A DNA stretch of 64,000 nt from Chondrinema litorale (GTDB lineage: Bacteria > Bacteroidota > Bacteroidia > Cytophagales > Flammeovirgaceae), in contig NZ_CP111047.1 in assembly GCF_026250525.1 (NCBI RefSeq), positions 124,001-188,000 on the forward strand. The letters run 5' to 3'. Under the pieces are notes generated by a model that had not been told where the DNA came from, did not search any database, and saw nothing but the letters and a program-made list of their open reading frames with translations. Position 1 is the stretch's first letter, and each line of letters starts with the position of its first letter. A program made the position numbers and the translations under genes. Below are positions 17,148 through 26,657 of the stretch, in pieces.

Positions 17148-17732
17148 TTATAATAAAGGTTTTATAGCTTCTTCTAATTCTTGGAGATTCTCGAAAGGTT
17201 CTCCAAAAAAGCTGTTGTTTTCTCTGTTATAGACATATGTTGCAGGTATAGCTCCCGACCAATCTGGCGATACTTTATCTATCCAATCGTTGTATTTGCC
17301 ATCGAGCAATACAACTACCTCAGACTTCAGTCCTTTCTTTTCAACAAAAGATACCAGTTTAGTTTCAATTTGCTTAGGAAAATCTAGACTACATAAAATC
17401 ACTTTTACTTTAGAGTCTTTATACTTTTCAGTTAGTTCTTCAAAATAAGGGAGCTCTGCTATGCACGGTGCGCACCAAGTTGCCCAAAAGTTAATGATGT
17501 AGGTTGTATCATTATTCTGCTGAAAGGCGGCTTCTATATCTGCAAACTTGTTATAGACTGGTATGTCTTTTACATAGTAAGAAGGTTTAGGCCAATCAGA
17601 TTTAATATCGGCATTTAGAGCAGATTTTTGCTCAATTGGAATATTGAAAGAACTTGCTAAAATCGAGATAGCAATGCTAAAAAAAGTGAGCGAAGCTAAT
17701 CTTACACTCAATGTAAAACTATTTCTAAACAT
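17148..17732 (-). CDS. TlpA/ResA-like periplasmic thioredoxin
   Basis: About 194 residues from ATG 17732. A longer frame reaches 17801, but the shorter start gives a clean signal anchor (MFRNSFTLSVRLASL and a hydrophobic stretch to about residue 29), and a promoter-like box at 17803-17810 would leave the longer start outside the transcript. The thioredoxin motif FWATWCAPC has C87 and C90; cis-Pro is in AIPATYVYN. It would reduce or shuffle disulfides outside the cytoplasm. It is first of two redox genes. LytTR-type repeats lie 87-116 bp upstream. Confidence 0.85.
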   Translation of the reverse strand: MFRNSFTLSVRLASLTFFSIAISILASSFNIPIEQKSALNADIKSDWPKPSYYVKDIPVYNKFADIEAAFQQNNDTTYIINFWATWCAPCIAELPYFEELTEKYKDSKVKVILCSLDFPKQIETKLVSFVEKKGLKSEVVVLLDGKYNDWIDKVSPDWSGAIPATYVYNRENNSFFGEPFENLQELEEAIKPLL

Positions 17733-17818
17733 TAAAAAATGGTTTATGTATAATCGTAACTTCAATATTATTCTACCAAATAAATTAGAACAGAGCTTCA
17801 ATGAAAAATAAATCTGGT

Positions 17819-17848
17819 CAACTACAGATATAATCCCATGAACTACAG
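17819..17848 (-). promoter_or_regulatory. LytTR-type operator upstream of the thioredoxin pair
   Basis: On the minus strand GTAGTTCAT and GTAGTTGAC are repeated with 21-bp period, the same core and period as at 14555-14585 and in the same orientation relative to the gene. TATTTTTC (17803-17810), 7/8 to TAnnTTTG, lies 8 bp downstream. Confidence 0.65.
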
Positions 17849-18217
17849 TCTTTCTACTAACAAATTTTTATAATAATAAATAAAGTGTCTTGATGGTTTA
17901 GTAATGTTCTTTGAAATATAGAAATCTTTCTTAAAATCCTTATACATAACAAAGTACAAAAAATATATACACTCTAAATGTGGTATTTTATACCCAATAT
18001 ATGTACATTGTTATGGATATTTTTCTTCACATCTAAACTATCTTACAAACCAATTGAGGTTAATCATTCCCATTTAAAAATTATAATAATACAATAATAA
18101 AGAATGTATTATTTTGAAATTATTCAATTAGTACAATTCTACCTCTCTACTGAATCATACTCTGGCTAACAAATTGACTAATTCATAATAAGTCTATTTT
18201 TTAAACTCGATAGTTTC
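17849..18217. other. Intergenic region, no gene seen
   Basis: AT-rich gap between divergent genes. A 9-base inverted repeat (AATAATACA 18085-18093, TGTATTATT 18105-18113) is the only structure I notice. No convincing open frame or promoter. Confidence 0.5.
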
Positions 18218-18646
18218 ATGAAAAGTAAATTTGATTTAGTATTTCTAAGCGATGATGATTTAGATGATATTTTTTTACACAAGAGAAAGATAGAAAAGTT
18301 CTGTTTTACAGAAGAACTCTTTGTTTATACCAATGCTAAAGAAGCATTAGATTACCTTAGGGCAGCAGAAGAGAACAATAGTATGTTTGACTATGTATTA
18401 CCAGAAATTATTTTTCTTGATATTAACATGCCTAAAATGGATGGTTGGATGTTTTTGGAAGCTTACGGTAAGTTAAATGAACAAATTAAAAGTAAAATTA
18501 AAATTTTTATGCTATCTGCTTCGAGTAACATTGAAGAGCAGAATAGAGCTTATTACAATAATAATATTACAAGTTTTTATAGTAAGCCCCTTACCAATGA
18601 GATGTTGGAGAATATTAGGCAATTTGTTATGAGCGATATGCTTTAA
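18218..18646 (+). CDS. Orphan single-domain response regulator
   Basis: A 142-residue receiver with SDDDLDD at the acidic pocket, phosphoacceptor D68 in FLDINMPKMDGW, MLSASS for the Ser/Thr and SKPL for the Lys. Same subfamily as the phytochrome-linked receiver at 5351-5773, but no kinase is adjacent. It lies 127 bases upstream of cheB on the same strand. It may take part in a phosphorelay with an unlinked hybrid kinase. Confidence 0.9.
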   Translation: MKSKFDLVFLSDDDLDDIFLHKRKIEKFCFTEELFVYTNAKEALDYLRAAEENNSMFDYVLPEIIFLDINMPKMDGWMFLEAYGKLNEQIKSKIKIFMLSASSNIEEQNRAYYNNNITSFYSKPLTNEMLENIRQFVMSDML

Positions 18647-18773
18647 TACTGCTCAATTCTACTTAATGACTTTCGCAATTGCTTTAAAATAGATCTATAG
18701 CTTTTACTAGCATTTTTTCATACCAGTTAGAGCTTGAGATAATTAAAAATTAATTAGTCTAAAAACAGATAAA

Positions 18774-19757
18774 ATGTTAAATAGAATTTTTGTGATAGGT
18801 GGATCAGCTGGAGCTCACCAAGTTATAGAATTTATTCTAAAGTATATTTCTTCAGATATTAAAGCTGCTTTTGTAATTGTTCTACATTCTGCTGCCAATA
18901 GCGTAGGTACTTATGCAGAAATAAGTGGATTAAAGTCTAAAATTCTGTGTAAAAGTGCCGAACATGGAGAAGAAATAAAATCTGGGATTGCTTATTTCTC
19001 AGTGCCAGATCATCATTTATTTATAAATGATGACAGAACTTTGGCACTAGGTAAAGGTCCAAGAGAAAACTTGTTTCGCCCCTCTATCGATGTGTTATTT
19101 CGCTCAGCGGCTACTTCATTAGGAAACGAAATAGTTGGTATACTTCTAACTGGCAGACTAAGCGATGGCACATCTGGTTTACAAGCAATTAAAGAGTGTG
19201 GAGGTATTACAGTTGTACAAAATCCTGAAAAAGCTGAGTATCAAGAAATGCCATTAATCGCTAAAAAGAATGTAGATCCACATTATGTAGCAGATATTGA
19301 AAGAATACCTGATGTAATTGGGGAAATTGTAGAAGAACCACTTCCTATACAAGTAAAAATTCCAGAGCGCTTATTATTAGAGAATTCAATAGCTAGAAAA
19401 ATTGCTAGCCAAATAGATACACAAAACCTATTGGGTGAACAAGTAGCATTAAGTTGTCCTTCTTGTGGAGGTCCATTGTGGAAAATGAAAGATGATAAAA
19501 ATACCCGCTACCGTTGCCATGTTGGTCATGCATTTACTGCGGAAGCACTAGATCAAAGTCAGCAAGAGGCATTGGAAGAAACACTCTGGGTTTCGCTAAG
19601 AACCTTTGAAGAAAAAGCCATTCTTAAACAAATGATGTTAGATAAATACAAGACAGATGGTTTTGACCATTTAGCGAATTCGATGCAAAAAAGTGTAGAT
19701 GAGATTAAAGTTCATATAAAACGCTTGAGAGAGATAATGAAATTAGAAGATCAATAA
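18774..19757 (+). CDS. cheB: CheB-type protein-glutamate methylesterase with C-terminal zinc-binding tail
   Basis: A 327-residue protein lacking the usual N-terminal receiver. The CheB catalytic triad is present: S11 in IGGSAGAH, H38 in VLHSAANS and D131 in GRLSDGTSG. After about residue 215 comes CPSCGG (C228, C231) and YRCHVGHAF (C248, H249, H252), a zinc-ribbon-like tail seen in stand-alone CheB proteins, then a helical end. It would hydrolyse methyl-glutamyl esters on chemoreceptor-like proteins. No cheR or receptor gene is nearby, so its substrate is unknown. Confidence 0.9.
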   Translation: MLNRIFVIGGSAGAHQVIEFILKYISSDIKAAFVIVLHSAANSVGTYAEISGLKSKILCKSAEHGEEIKSGIAYFSVPDHHLFINDDRTLALGKGPRENLFRPSIDVLFRSAATSLGNEIVGILLTGRLSDGTSGLQAIKECGGITVVQNPEKAEYQEMPLIAKKNVDPHYVADIERIPDVIGEIVEEPLPIQVKIPERLLLENSIARKIASQIDTQNLLGEQVALSCPSCGGPLWKMKDDKNTRYRCHVGHAFTAEALDQSQQEALEETLWVSLRTFEEKAILKQMMLDKYKTDGFDHLANSMQKSVDEIKVHIKRLREIMKLEDQ

Positions 19758-19815
19758 ACAAAATTCTTTAGCCGTAACACTATACATATTTTCATTTTCC
19801 TGAATTTGAGTGACA

Positions 19816-19823
19816 TACCTTTG
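19816..19823 (+). promoter_or_regulatory. Candidate Bacteroidota -7 element
   Basis: TACCTTTG matches TAnnTTTG, 56 bp upstream of the 19880 gene. The -33 region (about 19791-19797) is T-rich but lacks a clear TTTG. Confidence 0.4.
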
Positions 19824-19879
19824 ACAAAGAGTCGATTTACTTAGCCATTGTTAAACATTTTTTCATTTAAATTTTAATT

Positions 19880-20206
19880 ATGGAATTACAAGGTAAAACT
19901 CTGGAAATGGTAATTTTTAAGACAAAAACAGGTGTTTCTACAGAAGCTGCTCAAATTGCCATGCGCAAACTAAATACAGTTTTAGACGAATTTAAAGGCT
20001 ATTTGCAAAGATTTACTGCCGTTGCCGAAGATGGCGAATTTATAGACTTGGTCTTTTGGGATAATTTAGATTATGCAATGCAAGCCAATAAAGCTGTAAT
20101 GAAAAACGAAGAGGCATTGGAGTCTTTCGGGTTAATAGATGATCAAAGTATGCAATGTCGGCATTTTGAAATTTTCAACTCAGTAAAAGCATCATCTAAA
20201 GTTTGA
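19880..20206 (+). CDS. Small dimeric alpha-beta-barrel-like protein
   Basis: A 108-residue cytoplasmic protein. The pattern LEMVIFKTKTGVSTEAAQIAMRKLN, GYLQRFTAVAEDGEFIDLVFWDN, AMQANKAVMKNEE and RHFEIFNS gives beta-alpha-beta-beta-alpha-beta, as in the antibiotic-biosynthesis-monooxygenase-like dimeric barrel fold. No catalytic residue can be named. It has its own promoter candidate and a terminator-like hairpin behind it. Confidence 0.6.
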   Translation: MELQGKTLEMVIFKTKTGVSTEAAQIAMRKLNTVLDEFKGYLQRFTAVAEDGEFIDLVFWDNLDYAMQANKAVMKNEEALESFGLIDDQSMQCRHFEIFNSVKASSKV

Positions 20207-20281
20207 TAGATAAATCAAATCTGCTATTTCAATTTTTGTAACTTTTCTCTCAATCTGATTATTTTAGGTATTTAGAATACT

Positions 20282-20313
20282 AAACTAGTGGTAGTTAATA
20301 TCACTAGTTTTTA
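20282..20313 (+). terminator. Terminator-like hairpin
   Basis: AAACTAGTG and CACTAGTTT (20282-20290, 20302-20310) form a 9-base stem with an 11-base loop. The next ATG is 18 bases downstream. Confidence 0.55.
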
Positions 20314-20328
20314 TGTTTATCTTCCATT

Positions 20329-20886
20329 ATGAAAAAGCATTTTACAAAAATTCTGATTGATATGATCCCAGTTGTACTTGGGATTTTAATTGCGCTAATT
20401 ATAAATGATTGGAGAGCCGAAAAAGCAAATGCCAGGTTTCTCAATAAAGTGCTAGTATCTATCGAATCGGAGTTAAAAGAAAACGAAAAAGAATTAGAAG
20501 AAAAGATAGCTGAGCATATCGTCTTACTTGATACGATTAGTTTTTACATGGTAGATGAAACAATAAGTATTAATGATATAGTAACTAAAGTGGAAGGAAT
20601 CCGCGGAGTAAATATTAAAAACACATCTTGGAAATCTTTTATTAACCCGAATATAGAATTGGTCGATTATAAGATTATTTCTAACCTAACAGATATTGAA
20701 GAAGGCAAAGAATCTTTAAAACTTCAGTCTGCCAAGTTATTAGATATGATGTATTCGATTATTGATAAGTCTGATAAGAAAGATAAGCAGATATTTAAGT
20801 TGATAATTAGTGATTTGCTCTATACAGAAAAATTGTTGCTTGAGTACCACCAAGAATTTTTAAATAGAAAAACGGCTCCACAGTGA
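20329..20886 (+). CDS. Small single-pass membrane protein (DUF6090-like)
   Basis: A 185-residue protein. One N-terminal membrane helix contains IPVVLGILIALIINDW, after which the chain is helical and charged (about 30-185). The opening matches a Bacteroidota family I recall as DUF6090; function unknown. It is flanked by terminator hairpins on both sides, so it seems to be a single-gene transcript. Confidence 0.6.
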   Translation: MKKHFTKILIDMIPVVLGILIALIINDWRAEKANARFLNKVLVSIESELKENEKELEEKIAEHIVLLDTISFYMVDETISINDIVTKVEGIRGVNIKNTSWKSFINPNIELVDYKIISNLTDIEEGKESLKLQSAKLLDMMYSIIDKSDKKDKQIFKLIISDLLYTEKLLLEYHQEFLNRKTAPQ

Positions 20887-20892
20887 TTCTAT

Positions 20893-20916
20893 ATCACGGT
20901 ATTCCGTGATTTTTTA
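20893..20916 (+). terminator. Intrinsic terminator
   Basis: ATCACGG, TATT loop, CCGTGAT, then six T. Follows the membrane protein gene by a few bases. Confidence 0.8.
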
Positions 20917-21044
20917 TAATAGCACTATTTTGAGATAAATTTTTTATTTGTTTAGAATAATTTTTGACTTTGTTTTAGCATAAAATTTCACATAGTAAAT
21001 AGTTTACGATGTAAAGTTTCAACTTAGCCAAAAAAACAAAACAA

Positions 21045-21470
21045 ATGAACATTAATTATTCTGTAAAGCAGATGGGCAAAAAACACCCACTGATCGGAAA
21101 AAACACTATCGAAATAGAAGATATAGGACAAGAACCTACACTTAAAAAACTGATTGAAGCAGTTGTAATCCAGCAAGTAGAAGCCTTTAATGCGCGTAAG
21201 TCTGAGAAAAATCTCATTAAATACCTCCAAAAGTCTGAGATAGATACGCAAAAAGAATCTGGAAAAATTGGCTTTAACGATAGCTACAACGATACCAAAG
21301 CAGATGTAAAAGCTGCGATAGACAATGCTTTATTGGCTTTTGAAGATGGTATCTATTGTGTATTTGTAGACGAAGAGCAAGTAGAAAAACTAGATGAGCA
21401 AGTCCAAATTTCTGAAAGCAGTATTCTGTACTTTATACGATTAACATTTCTGGCAGGAAGCATTTGGTAA
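21045..21470 (+). CDS. Small protein paired with the DUF4132 giant; possible beta-grasp outline
   Basis: A 141-residue protein I do not recognise by name. The N-terminus reads as strand-strand-helix (NINYSVKQMG, NTIEIEDIG, TLKKLIEAVVIQQVEAF). A polar helical insert follows (about 50-105). The end reads as strands: GIYCVFVDEEQVEKLDEQV and SSILYFIRLTFLAGSIW. This outline is like ubiquitin/MoaD-type beta-grasp proteins, whose tails end in a Gly-Gly after such a strand; here it is AGS followed by Ile-Trp, so conjugation or sulfur transfer is not implied. It is 65 bases upstream of the DUF4132 gene, likely same operon. Small proteins in this position occur with DUF4132 genes elsewhere, from memory. 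Confidence 0.7.
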   Translation: MNINYSVKQMGKKHPLIGKNTIEIEDIGQEPTLKKLIEAVVIQQVEAFNARKSEKNLIKYLQKSEIDTQKESGKIGFNDSYNDTKADVKAAIDNALLAFEDGIYCVFVDEEQVEKLDEQVQISESSILYFIRLTFLAGSIW

Positions 21471-21535
21471 TGTTCCTTCTTTCAATCATTTATTTAACCT
21501 GTTTCTAAACTTATCGACCAGTAAAAAATATTAAA

Positions 21536-24500
21536 ATGGAATTACAAGAATTTATTAAGTCAAAGAAAGTAGAGAAAAAAGCTGAAACACTCCATAACAA
21601 ATTCTATGAAACTTACTCAAATGAATCATTAAAAGGTACAGATCAATGGCATGTTGCTGCACTGGGTTTAATGTTTTTAAATGCTTATCCAGATTACAGA
21701 AAGTCTAAAAATAACGATTACTACTACTATCACGAAGCAGTAAATTTTGAGTCTGACAGGCTGAATGCTTTTATGGAATATGGTAGTATCGAAAACTTTT
21801 GGAGTGAAAAAAACTATCCTGTTTTGGTTACTATGTTTGGTGAAGAAATGGCCCCTTATGTAAAAAAAGCATGGGATTATATTCCTACTTTGCCATATCA
21901 AGAAGGTTACTACCGAAGGTCTTTCAGAAGTTCTAATCATGGAAAAACCTATTTTACAAAGCAGTTAAACTTTATTATTCAGTTAAACCTCGCTTTGTGT
22001 TACGATTTCACTTTTGAAGAATACATCATTTATCAAAATGAAATTTTCCCTTATAATAATGATTTTGCTTTCGTACTAGCTTCATTGGTAGATGAGAAGC
22101 AAGAGAAATTGTATTCTTTAATGGTCGATATAGTTTATAATCGACACGAAACTGCCAAAGTGAGCAGGCCAATTATAAAAGCATTTTTACTGAGTAATAA
22201 CTCAGAAGCATGGAAAGCCATAGAGGATTTATTAATTTCTGCACAAAGGCAAGAAGGGCTAAGGCAAAGCATACTTGAGCAGTTAGATGAAACTTCTCTA
22301 GGGGCACTCATCCATTTTATAAAAGTAATTTTAGATAACAACCTCGCTCGTTTTTCTTCAGTAGTAAGAGCGGTAGATACTTGGGCTGGTTTGGCTTGGG
22401 AAGGTGAGAAGCAGAGCACAGTTAAACGCTTTTTAGAAATTGCAAACCATCACCTAGCACACCCGGAAGATTTAGACAAAGTAAAAGACAGTAAAGACAA
22501 TGCCGAAATTTATATGGCACTTTGGGCACAAGGTGTAAGAGATATAAATGGCTGTATGCCTGTTTTAGATCATTTGATCACCAAAGGAACAATTGAAAAA
22601 CGCAGTCTGGCTTTTTATTTTATTTGCGAAATGGGACTCGCTCATATTAGCATTTCAACAGCTATATACATTGTAAATCATTACATAAATGATGATAAAG
22701 GTTTACTGATGTTTTATTGGTTGATTACCCTTACCCAAAATGCAAGAAGTAATTCGAAAGCCATAATTAAGAACAACAATGTTAAAAATGTTCTTTTTGA
22801 AATAATCGAAAGATTGGCTCCAGAGATTCCTAAAACAGGTAAAACCTTTAATGGTAAACTATTTAGCTGGACATCTTTTAAGCTCACTAAAGAGAATGCG
22901 TATAGCTTGGTAATCGACATGGCAGATTCTGAATCTACAGAAGATTTAGAAATGTTGATTAGGTTATTTAAGGATATGAATTCTTACCAAAGAGAGCGAG
23001 TAGCAAGACTCATTTTGCCTCAATTTTATAGTTATGGCTATAATAAGAAGAAAATTACAGATGATTTTGTGTTGGGTAAATTCGAAAGAGATTTTGCTTT
23101 GAGTGTACTCAGAGATCGTTCAGCCGGTATAAAGGCAGCAGCGATTAATGCTTTGGAATATGCAGAACTTACAAGCGAAGAACTGGCAGGATTCGAAGAT
23201 ATGTTAAAAAGTAAAAGTGCAGATACTCGTAAAAGTATCATCAATTTTATATTAAAGAAAGAATTGCCAGTTATAAAAAATTCAGTCGAAAAATTGATTA
23301 TTGCCGGCAACCAAGAACAAAGGCTTTCGGGTTTAGATATGCTGAATCAATTGCATAAAAAAGAAGAACTTCGTGAGTGGACATCACAAAAAGCGAATGA
23401 TTTTATAGAACTGCGAGAGCCAACAGTTAAAGAAAAAATATTAGTAGATAATCTGTTAGCAGATGAATCTATACTAAGTAAATATACAGCCAAGAATGGC
23501 TATGGCCTATACGATCCGGCAAAAATAATAATGATGCAAAAACCGGAATCGCCTACAGAAGGTAAATACACGGAGAAGTTTTTTAAAGCTAATTATGGCT
23601 TTAGCATGTCTATAGAAAAGATACACGAAGCGTTAAGCAAACTGGCTCAACTTATAGAACAACATCAAGATTATGAATATACAGTAACCTATTGGGATAA
23701 TTCTCAAAACACGGTTTTACTGGGCAATTATTTCTCAAGTATTAAGAGAGATAAAGAGGAAATGAGTGCCGAAGAAAGGTTCAATAATTACCCTTTGCCA
23801 GAAGTTTGGAAAAATTGGATGCACGAATCTAATTTAACTTCTCAGGATTTATTTTTAATTAATTTATTTAAGAATTTAAATAATAGTTATTCTTATTACG
23901 ATAGAGAAAAAACCTACGATTTTCCTAAAACACTTGCATACTTAGATCAACTGATTATTAATCCAGAAATTCCTGTAGGTAAGAATAAATACAATGCACC
24001 CATACATAGCATACTTGCTAACTTAATGTTGGTTTTTCCTTTTGAAGATGAAAAGGTATATATAGAAAACCTGCTTAAAACAATATTGGCAAATATTCCA
24101 TCAGATGAAATTAACGAAGTTAGAACCTGTAAAGATAGATGGTCGAATAACCTTTGTACCTGGAGAGATTTGATTGTAATAAAGTCTTTAATGCAGCGAT
24201 ATGCAGGTTTTGTAACAAAGATGGACGATGAGGAATTTGCAAGATACTGGGCAGTTGAGAGTTGGCAAATTAATACATTACCAAACCAGTTTTCAGTAGA
24301 AAGTTATCAAGCGACACTTTATACATATGCAAGAGCATTTTCACTAGAACTTATTTATCAAGATGAGTTGCTAAACAGAATTATGTATGCTAATACAATT
24401 GGTAACCTTACTTCAGAAAGTAGAAATTACAGAAGAAACGAAGAGAAAAAATATTTAAAGGATTTCCCTTTTGTTCTAGACTTATTAAAAAGATGTACAA

Positions 24501-26599
24501 CACGATTGTTAGAAGTGGAATTGGTGAGAGGCGATTCTCCAACTTCGGTCACTAATCTTGCACAGAGTATTGGTAAAATAGAAGGTATAGATTACTTAGT
24601 TAAAATTTTGCAAGGTCTTGGAAAAGATAAGTTAAATCGTGGTTATGTGTCTTATTATGGCAGTAATTTATTAAACAAACAAGAGATACTAAGCAAGTAT
24701 TTGAAAGCTTGTTCTCCACTGCCAAATGAAACTCAAGAAGATTTTCGAAAGAAAATTAAAGAAGCTAAGATAGAAGATAAAAGGCTAGTTGAAGCTGCAA
24801 TGTATGCTCCACAATGGCTAACTTTTGTAACGGAATATTTGAACTGGAAAGGGCTAGCTAGTGCTGTTTGGTGGTTACACGCTCATGCAAACCAAAGACA
24901 CGATTCTGAAACAGAAACGGAAATTGCTCGCTTCTCTAAAGTTGAAATCACAACTTTTGCAGATGGTGCTGTAGATATCGACTGGTTTTTGTCTGCCTAT
25001 TCGGTACTTGGCAAAGCAAAATGGAAAATGGTTTACGATGCAGCAAAATATATTGCAGATGGTAACGGGCATACAAGAGCTAAACTTTATGCAGATGTAA
25101 TTCTGGGAAACACAAAAATTAGAGAAGTAACCAAACGTGTAAAAGATAAGCGTAATCAGGATTATTTGAGAGTTTATGGGCTTGTTCCTTTAAGTAAAAA
25201 GAATAGGGATAATGACTTATTGAGCAGATATAAGTATCTGCAACAGTTTAAGAAAGAGAGTAAGCAATTTGGTTCTCAACGACAAGCCAGTGAAGGACAA
25301 GCAGTAAAAATTGCGATGGAAAATTTGGCTCGAACAGCAGGTTACTCTGATCCACTCAGGCTTACTTGGGTAATGGAAACGGCCGTAGCGCAAAAAATAA
25401 TGGAGGATGCAGAGACATTAAAATTCGACAATGTTGAAATTTCATTATTGATTAATAAGCAGGGAAAAGCTGAGATTAATGTTACCAAAGAAGGAAAAGA
25501 ATTAAAGAATATTCCAGCAAAACTCAGAAAAGAAAAATCGGTAATTGAACTTAAAGATTACCAAAAAACACTTAAAGATCAGTTTAGTAGAACTTTTAAG
25601 AGTCTTGAAAGTGCCATGGTAAATAGAGATGCTTTTAAAGCAGATGAAATTACCAAACTTATGGGGCATCCGGTATTGAAACCGATGTTAGAAAAGTTGC
25701 TTCTTCAAAGTGGCGATGTAATTGGCTTTTGGAAAGAAGGCTCATTGGTTGATGCTACTGGTGAAAGTAAACCAATGGGAGAAGATGTTTATATAGCTCA
25801 CTGTTATGATCTATATAAAGCAGGTGTTTGGAGCGATTTCCAAAAATATGCTTTCGACCAACAACTAAAACAACCATTTAAGCAAATTTTTAGAGAGCTC
25901 TATTTGCCAACTCAAGATGAGTTAAATGCAGTTGCAGTTTCAAAAAGATACGAAGGGCATCAGGTACAACCGAAAAAGACACTTGCATTACTCAAAACCA
26001 GAGGCTGGACAGTAAACTATGAGGAAGGACTTCAAAAAGTATTTCACAAAGAAGGTTTTATAGCCAAGATTTATGCAATGGCAGACTGGTTTTCACCTGC
26101 CGATGTAGAAAGTCCTACACTAGAAACGATAGAGTTTATAAACCGAAAGACATGGGAAAATATGCCTTTTACAGAGATTGAAGGTCATATTTTTAGCGAA
26201 ATTATGCGCGATGTAGATTTGGTTGTTAGTGTGGCTCATGTGGGTGATGTTGATCCAGAAGCAAGTCATTCAACTGTCGAAATGCGTGGTGTGTTGGTTA
26301 AAGAAACTGCCAGAATGTTTAAGTTGAAAAATGTGGAAGTTTCTGGAACCCATGTACATATTAATGGTACTTTAGGTGATTACTCTGTGCATTTGGGAAG
26401 TGCAGTTGTACATAAAAAACCAGGAAGATATCTTTCTATTTTACCAGTACACTCACAGCATAGGGGCAGGTTATTTTTACCTTTTGTAGATGATGATCCT
26501 AAATCTGCTGAGTTGATGTCTAAGGTATTAATGTTGGCAAAAGATAATGAAGTGCAAGACCCAACAATTTTGAGTCAGATAAAAGAAGTTTATGTTTAA
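21536..26599 (+). CDS. Giant DUF5724/DUF4132-type protein
   Basis: At 1687 residues this is the largest gene in the window. The N-terminal ~1000 residues are helical and repeat-like, resembling DUF5724 and HEAT-type arrays (for example a run with MFLSVLRDRSAGIKAAAINAL spacing near 520-600). The DUF4132 region lies at about 1340-1560: PFKQIFRELYLPTQDEL, RYEGHQVQPKKTLALLKTRGW. The final ~120 residues (VEMRGVLVKETARMF to the end; VHLGSAVVHKKPGRYLSILP) fit the small domain that closes this family. E. coli YehI/MolR relatives have DUF4132 but no firm biochemical role. No signal peptide: cytoplasmic. It is co-oriented with the 141-residue gene and ends at a strong bidirectional terminator. Confidence 0.8.
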   Translation: MELQEFIKSKKVEKKAETLHNKFYETYSNESLKGTDQWHVAALGLMFLNAYPDYRKSKNNDYYYYHEAVNFESDRLNAFMEYGSIENFWSEKNYPVLVTMFGEEMAPYVKKAWDYIPTLPYQEGYYRRSFRSSNHGKTYFTKQLNFIIQLNLALCYDFTFEEYIIYQNEIFPYNNDFAFVLASLVDEKQEKLYSLMVDIVYNRHETAKVSRPIIKAFLLSNNSEAWKAIEDLLISAQRQEGLRQSILEQLDETSLGALIHFIKVILDNNLARFSSVVRAVDTWAGLAWEGEKQSTVKRFLEIANHHLAHPEDLDKVKDSKDNAEIYMALWAQGVRDINGCMPVLDHLITKGTIEKRSLAFYFICEMGLAHISISTAIYIVNHYINDDKGLLMFYWLITLTQNARSNSKAIIKNNNVKNVLFEIIERLAPEIPKTGKTFNGKLFSWTSFKLTKENAYSLVIDMADSESTEDLEMLIRLFKDMNSYQRERVARLILPQFYSYGYNKKKITDDFVLGKFERDFALSVLRDRSAGIKAAAINALEYAELTSEELAGFEDMLKSKSADTRKSIINFILKKELPVIKNSVEKLIIAGNQEQRLSGLDMLNQLHKKEELREWTSQKANDFIELREPTVKEKILVDNLLADESILSKYTAKNGYGLYDPAKIIMMQKPESPTEGKYTEKFFKANYGFSMSIEKIHEALSKLAQLIEQHQDYEYTVTYWDNSQNTVLLGNYFSSIKRDKEEMSAEERFNNYPLPEVWKNWMHESNLTSQDLFLINLFKNLNNSYSYYDREKTYDFPKTLAYLDQLIINPEIPVGKNKYNAPIHSILANLMLVFPFEDEKVYIENLLKTILANIPSDEINEVRTCKDRWSNNLCTWRDLIVIKSLMQRYAGFVTKMDDEEFARYWAVESWQINTLPNQFSVESYQATLYTYARAFSLELIYQDELLNRIMYANTIGNLTSESRNYRRNEEKKYLKDFPFVLDLLKRCTTRLLEVELVRGDSPTSVTNLAQSIGKIEGIDYLVKILQGLGKDKLNRGYVSYYGSNLLNKQEILSKYLKACSPLPNETQEDFRKKIKEAKIEDKRLVEAAMYAPQWLTFVTEYLNWKGLASAVWWLHAHANQRHDSETETEIARFSKVEITTFADGAVDIDWFLSAYSVLGKAKWKMVYDAAKYIADGNGHTRAKLYADVILGNTKIREVTKRVKDKRNQDYLRVYGLVPLSKKNRDNDLLSRYKYLQQFKKESKQFGSQRQASEGQAVKIAMENLARTAGYSDPLRLTWVMETAVAQKIMEDAETLKFDNVEISLLINKQGKAEINVTKEGKELKNIPAKLRKEKSVIELKDYQKTLKDQFSRTFKSLESAMVNRDAFKADEITKLMGHPVLKPMLEKLLLQSGDVIGFWKEGSLVDATGESKPMGEDVYIAHCYDLYKAGVWSDFQKYAFDQQLKQPFKQIFRELYLPTQDELNAVAVSKRYEGHQVQPKKTLALLKTRGWTVNYEEGLQKVFHKEGFIAKIYAMADWFSPADVESPTLETIEFINRKTWENMPFTEIEGHIFSEIMRDVDLVVSVAHVGDVDPEASHSTVEMRGVLVKETARMFKLKNVEVSGTHVHINGTLGDYSVHLGSAVVHKKPGRYLSILPVHSQHRGRLFLPFVDDDPKSAELMSKVLMLAKDNEVQDPTILSQIKEVYV

Positions 26600-26608
26600 T
26601 GAAGTATA

Positions 26609-26634
26609 AAAAAACCGGCTACTGCCGGTTTTTT
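26609..26634. terminator. Strong bidirectional terminator
   Basis: AAAAAACCGGC, TACT loop, GCCGGTTTTTT: perfect stem with A-run and T-run on opposite sides. It serves both convergent genes. Confidence 0.92.
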
Positions 26635-26657
26635 GCTTTTATATTTCTTGTTTTACA

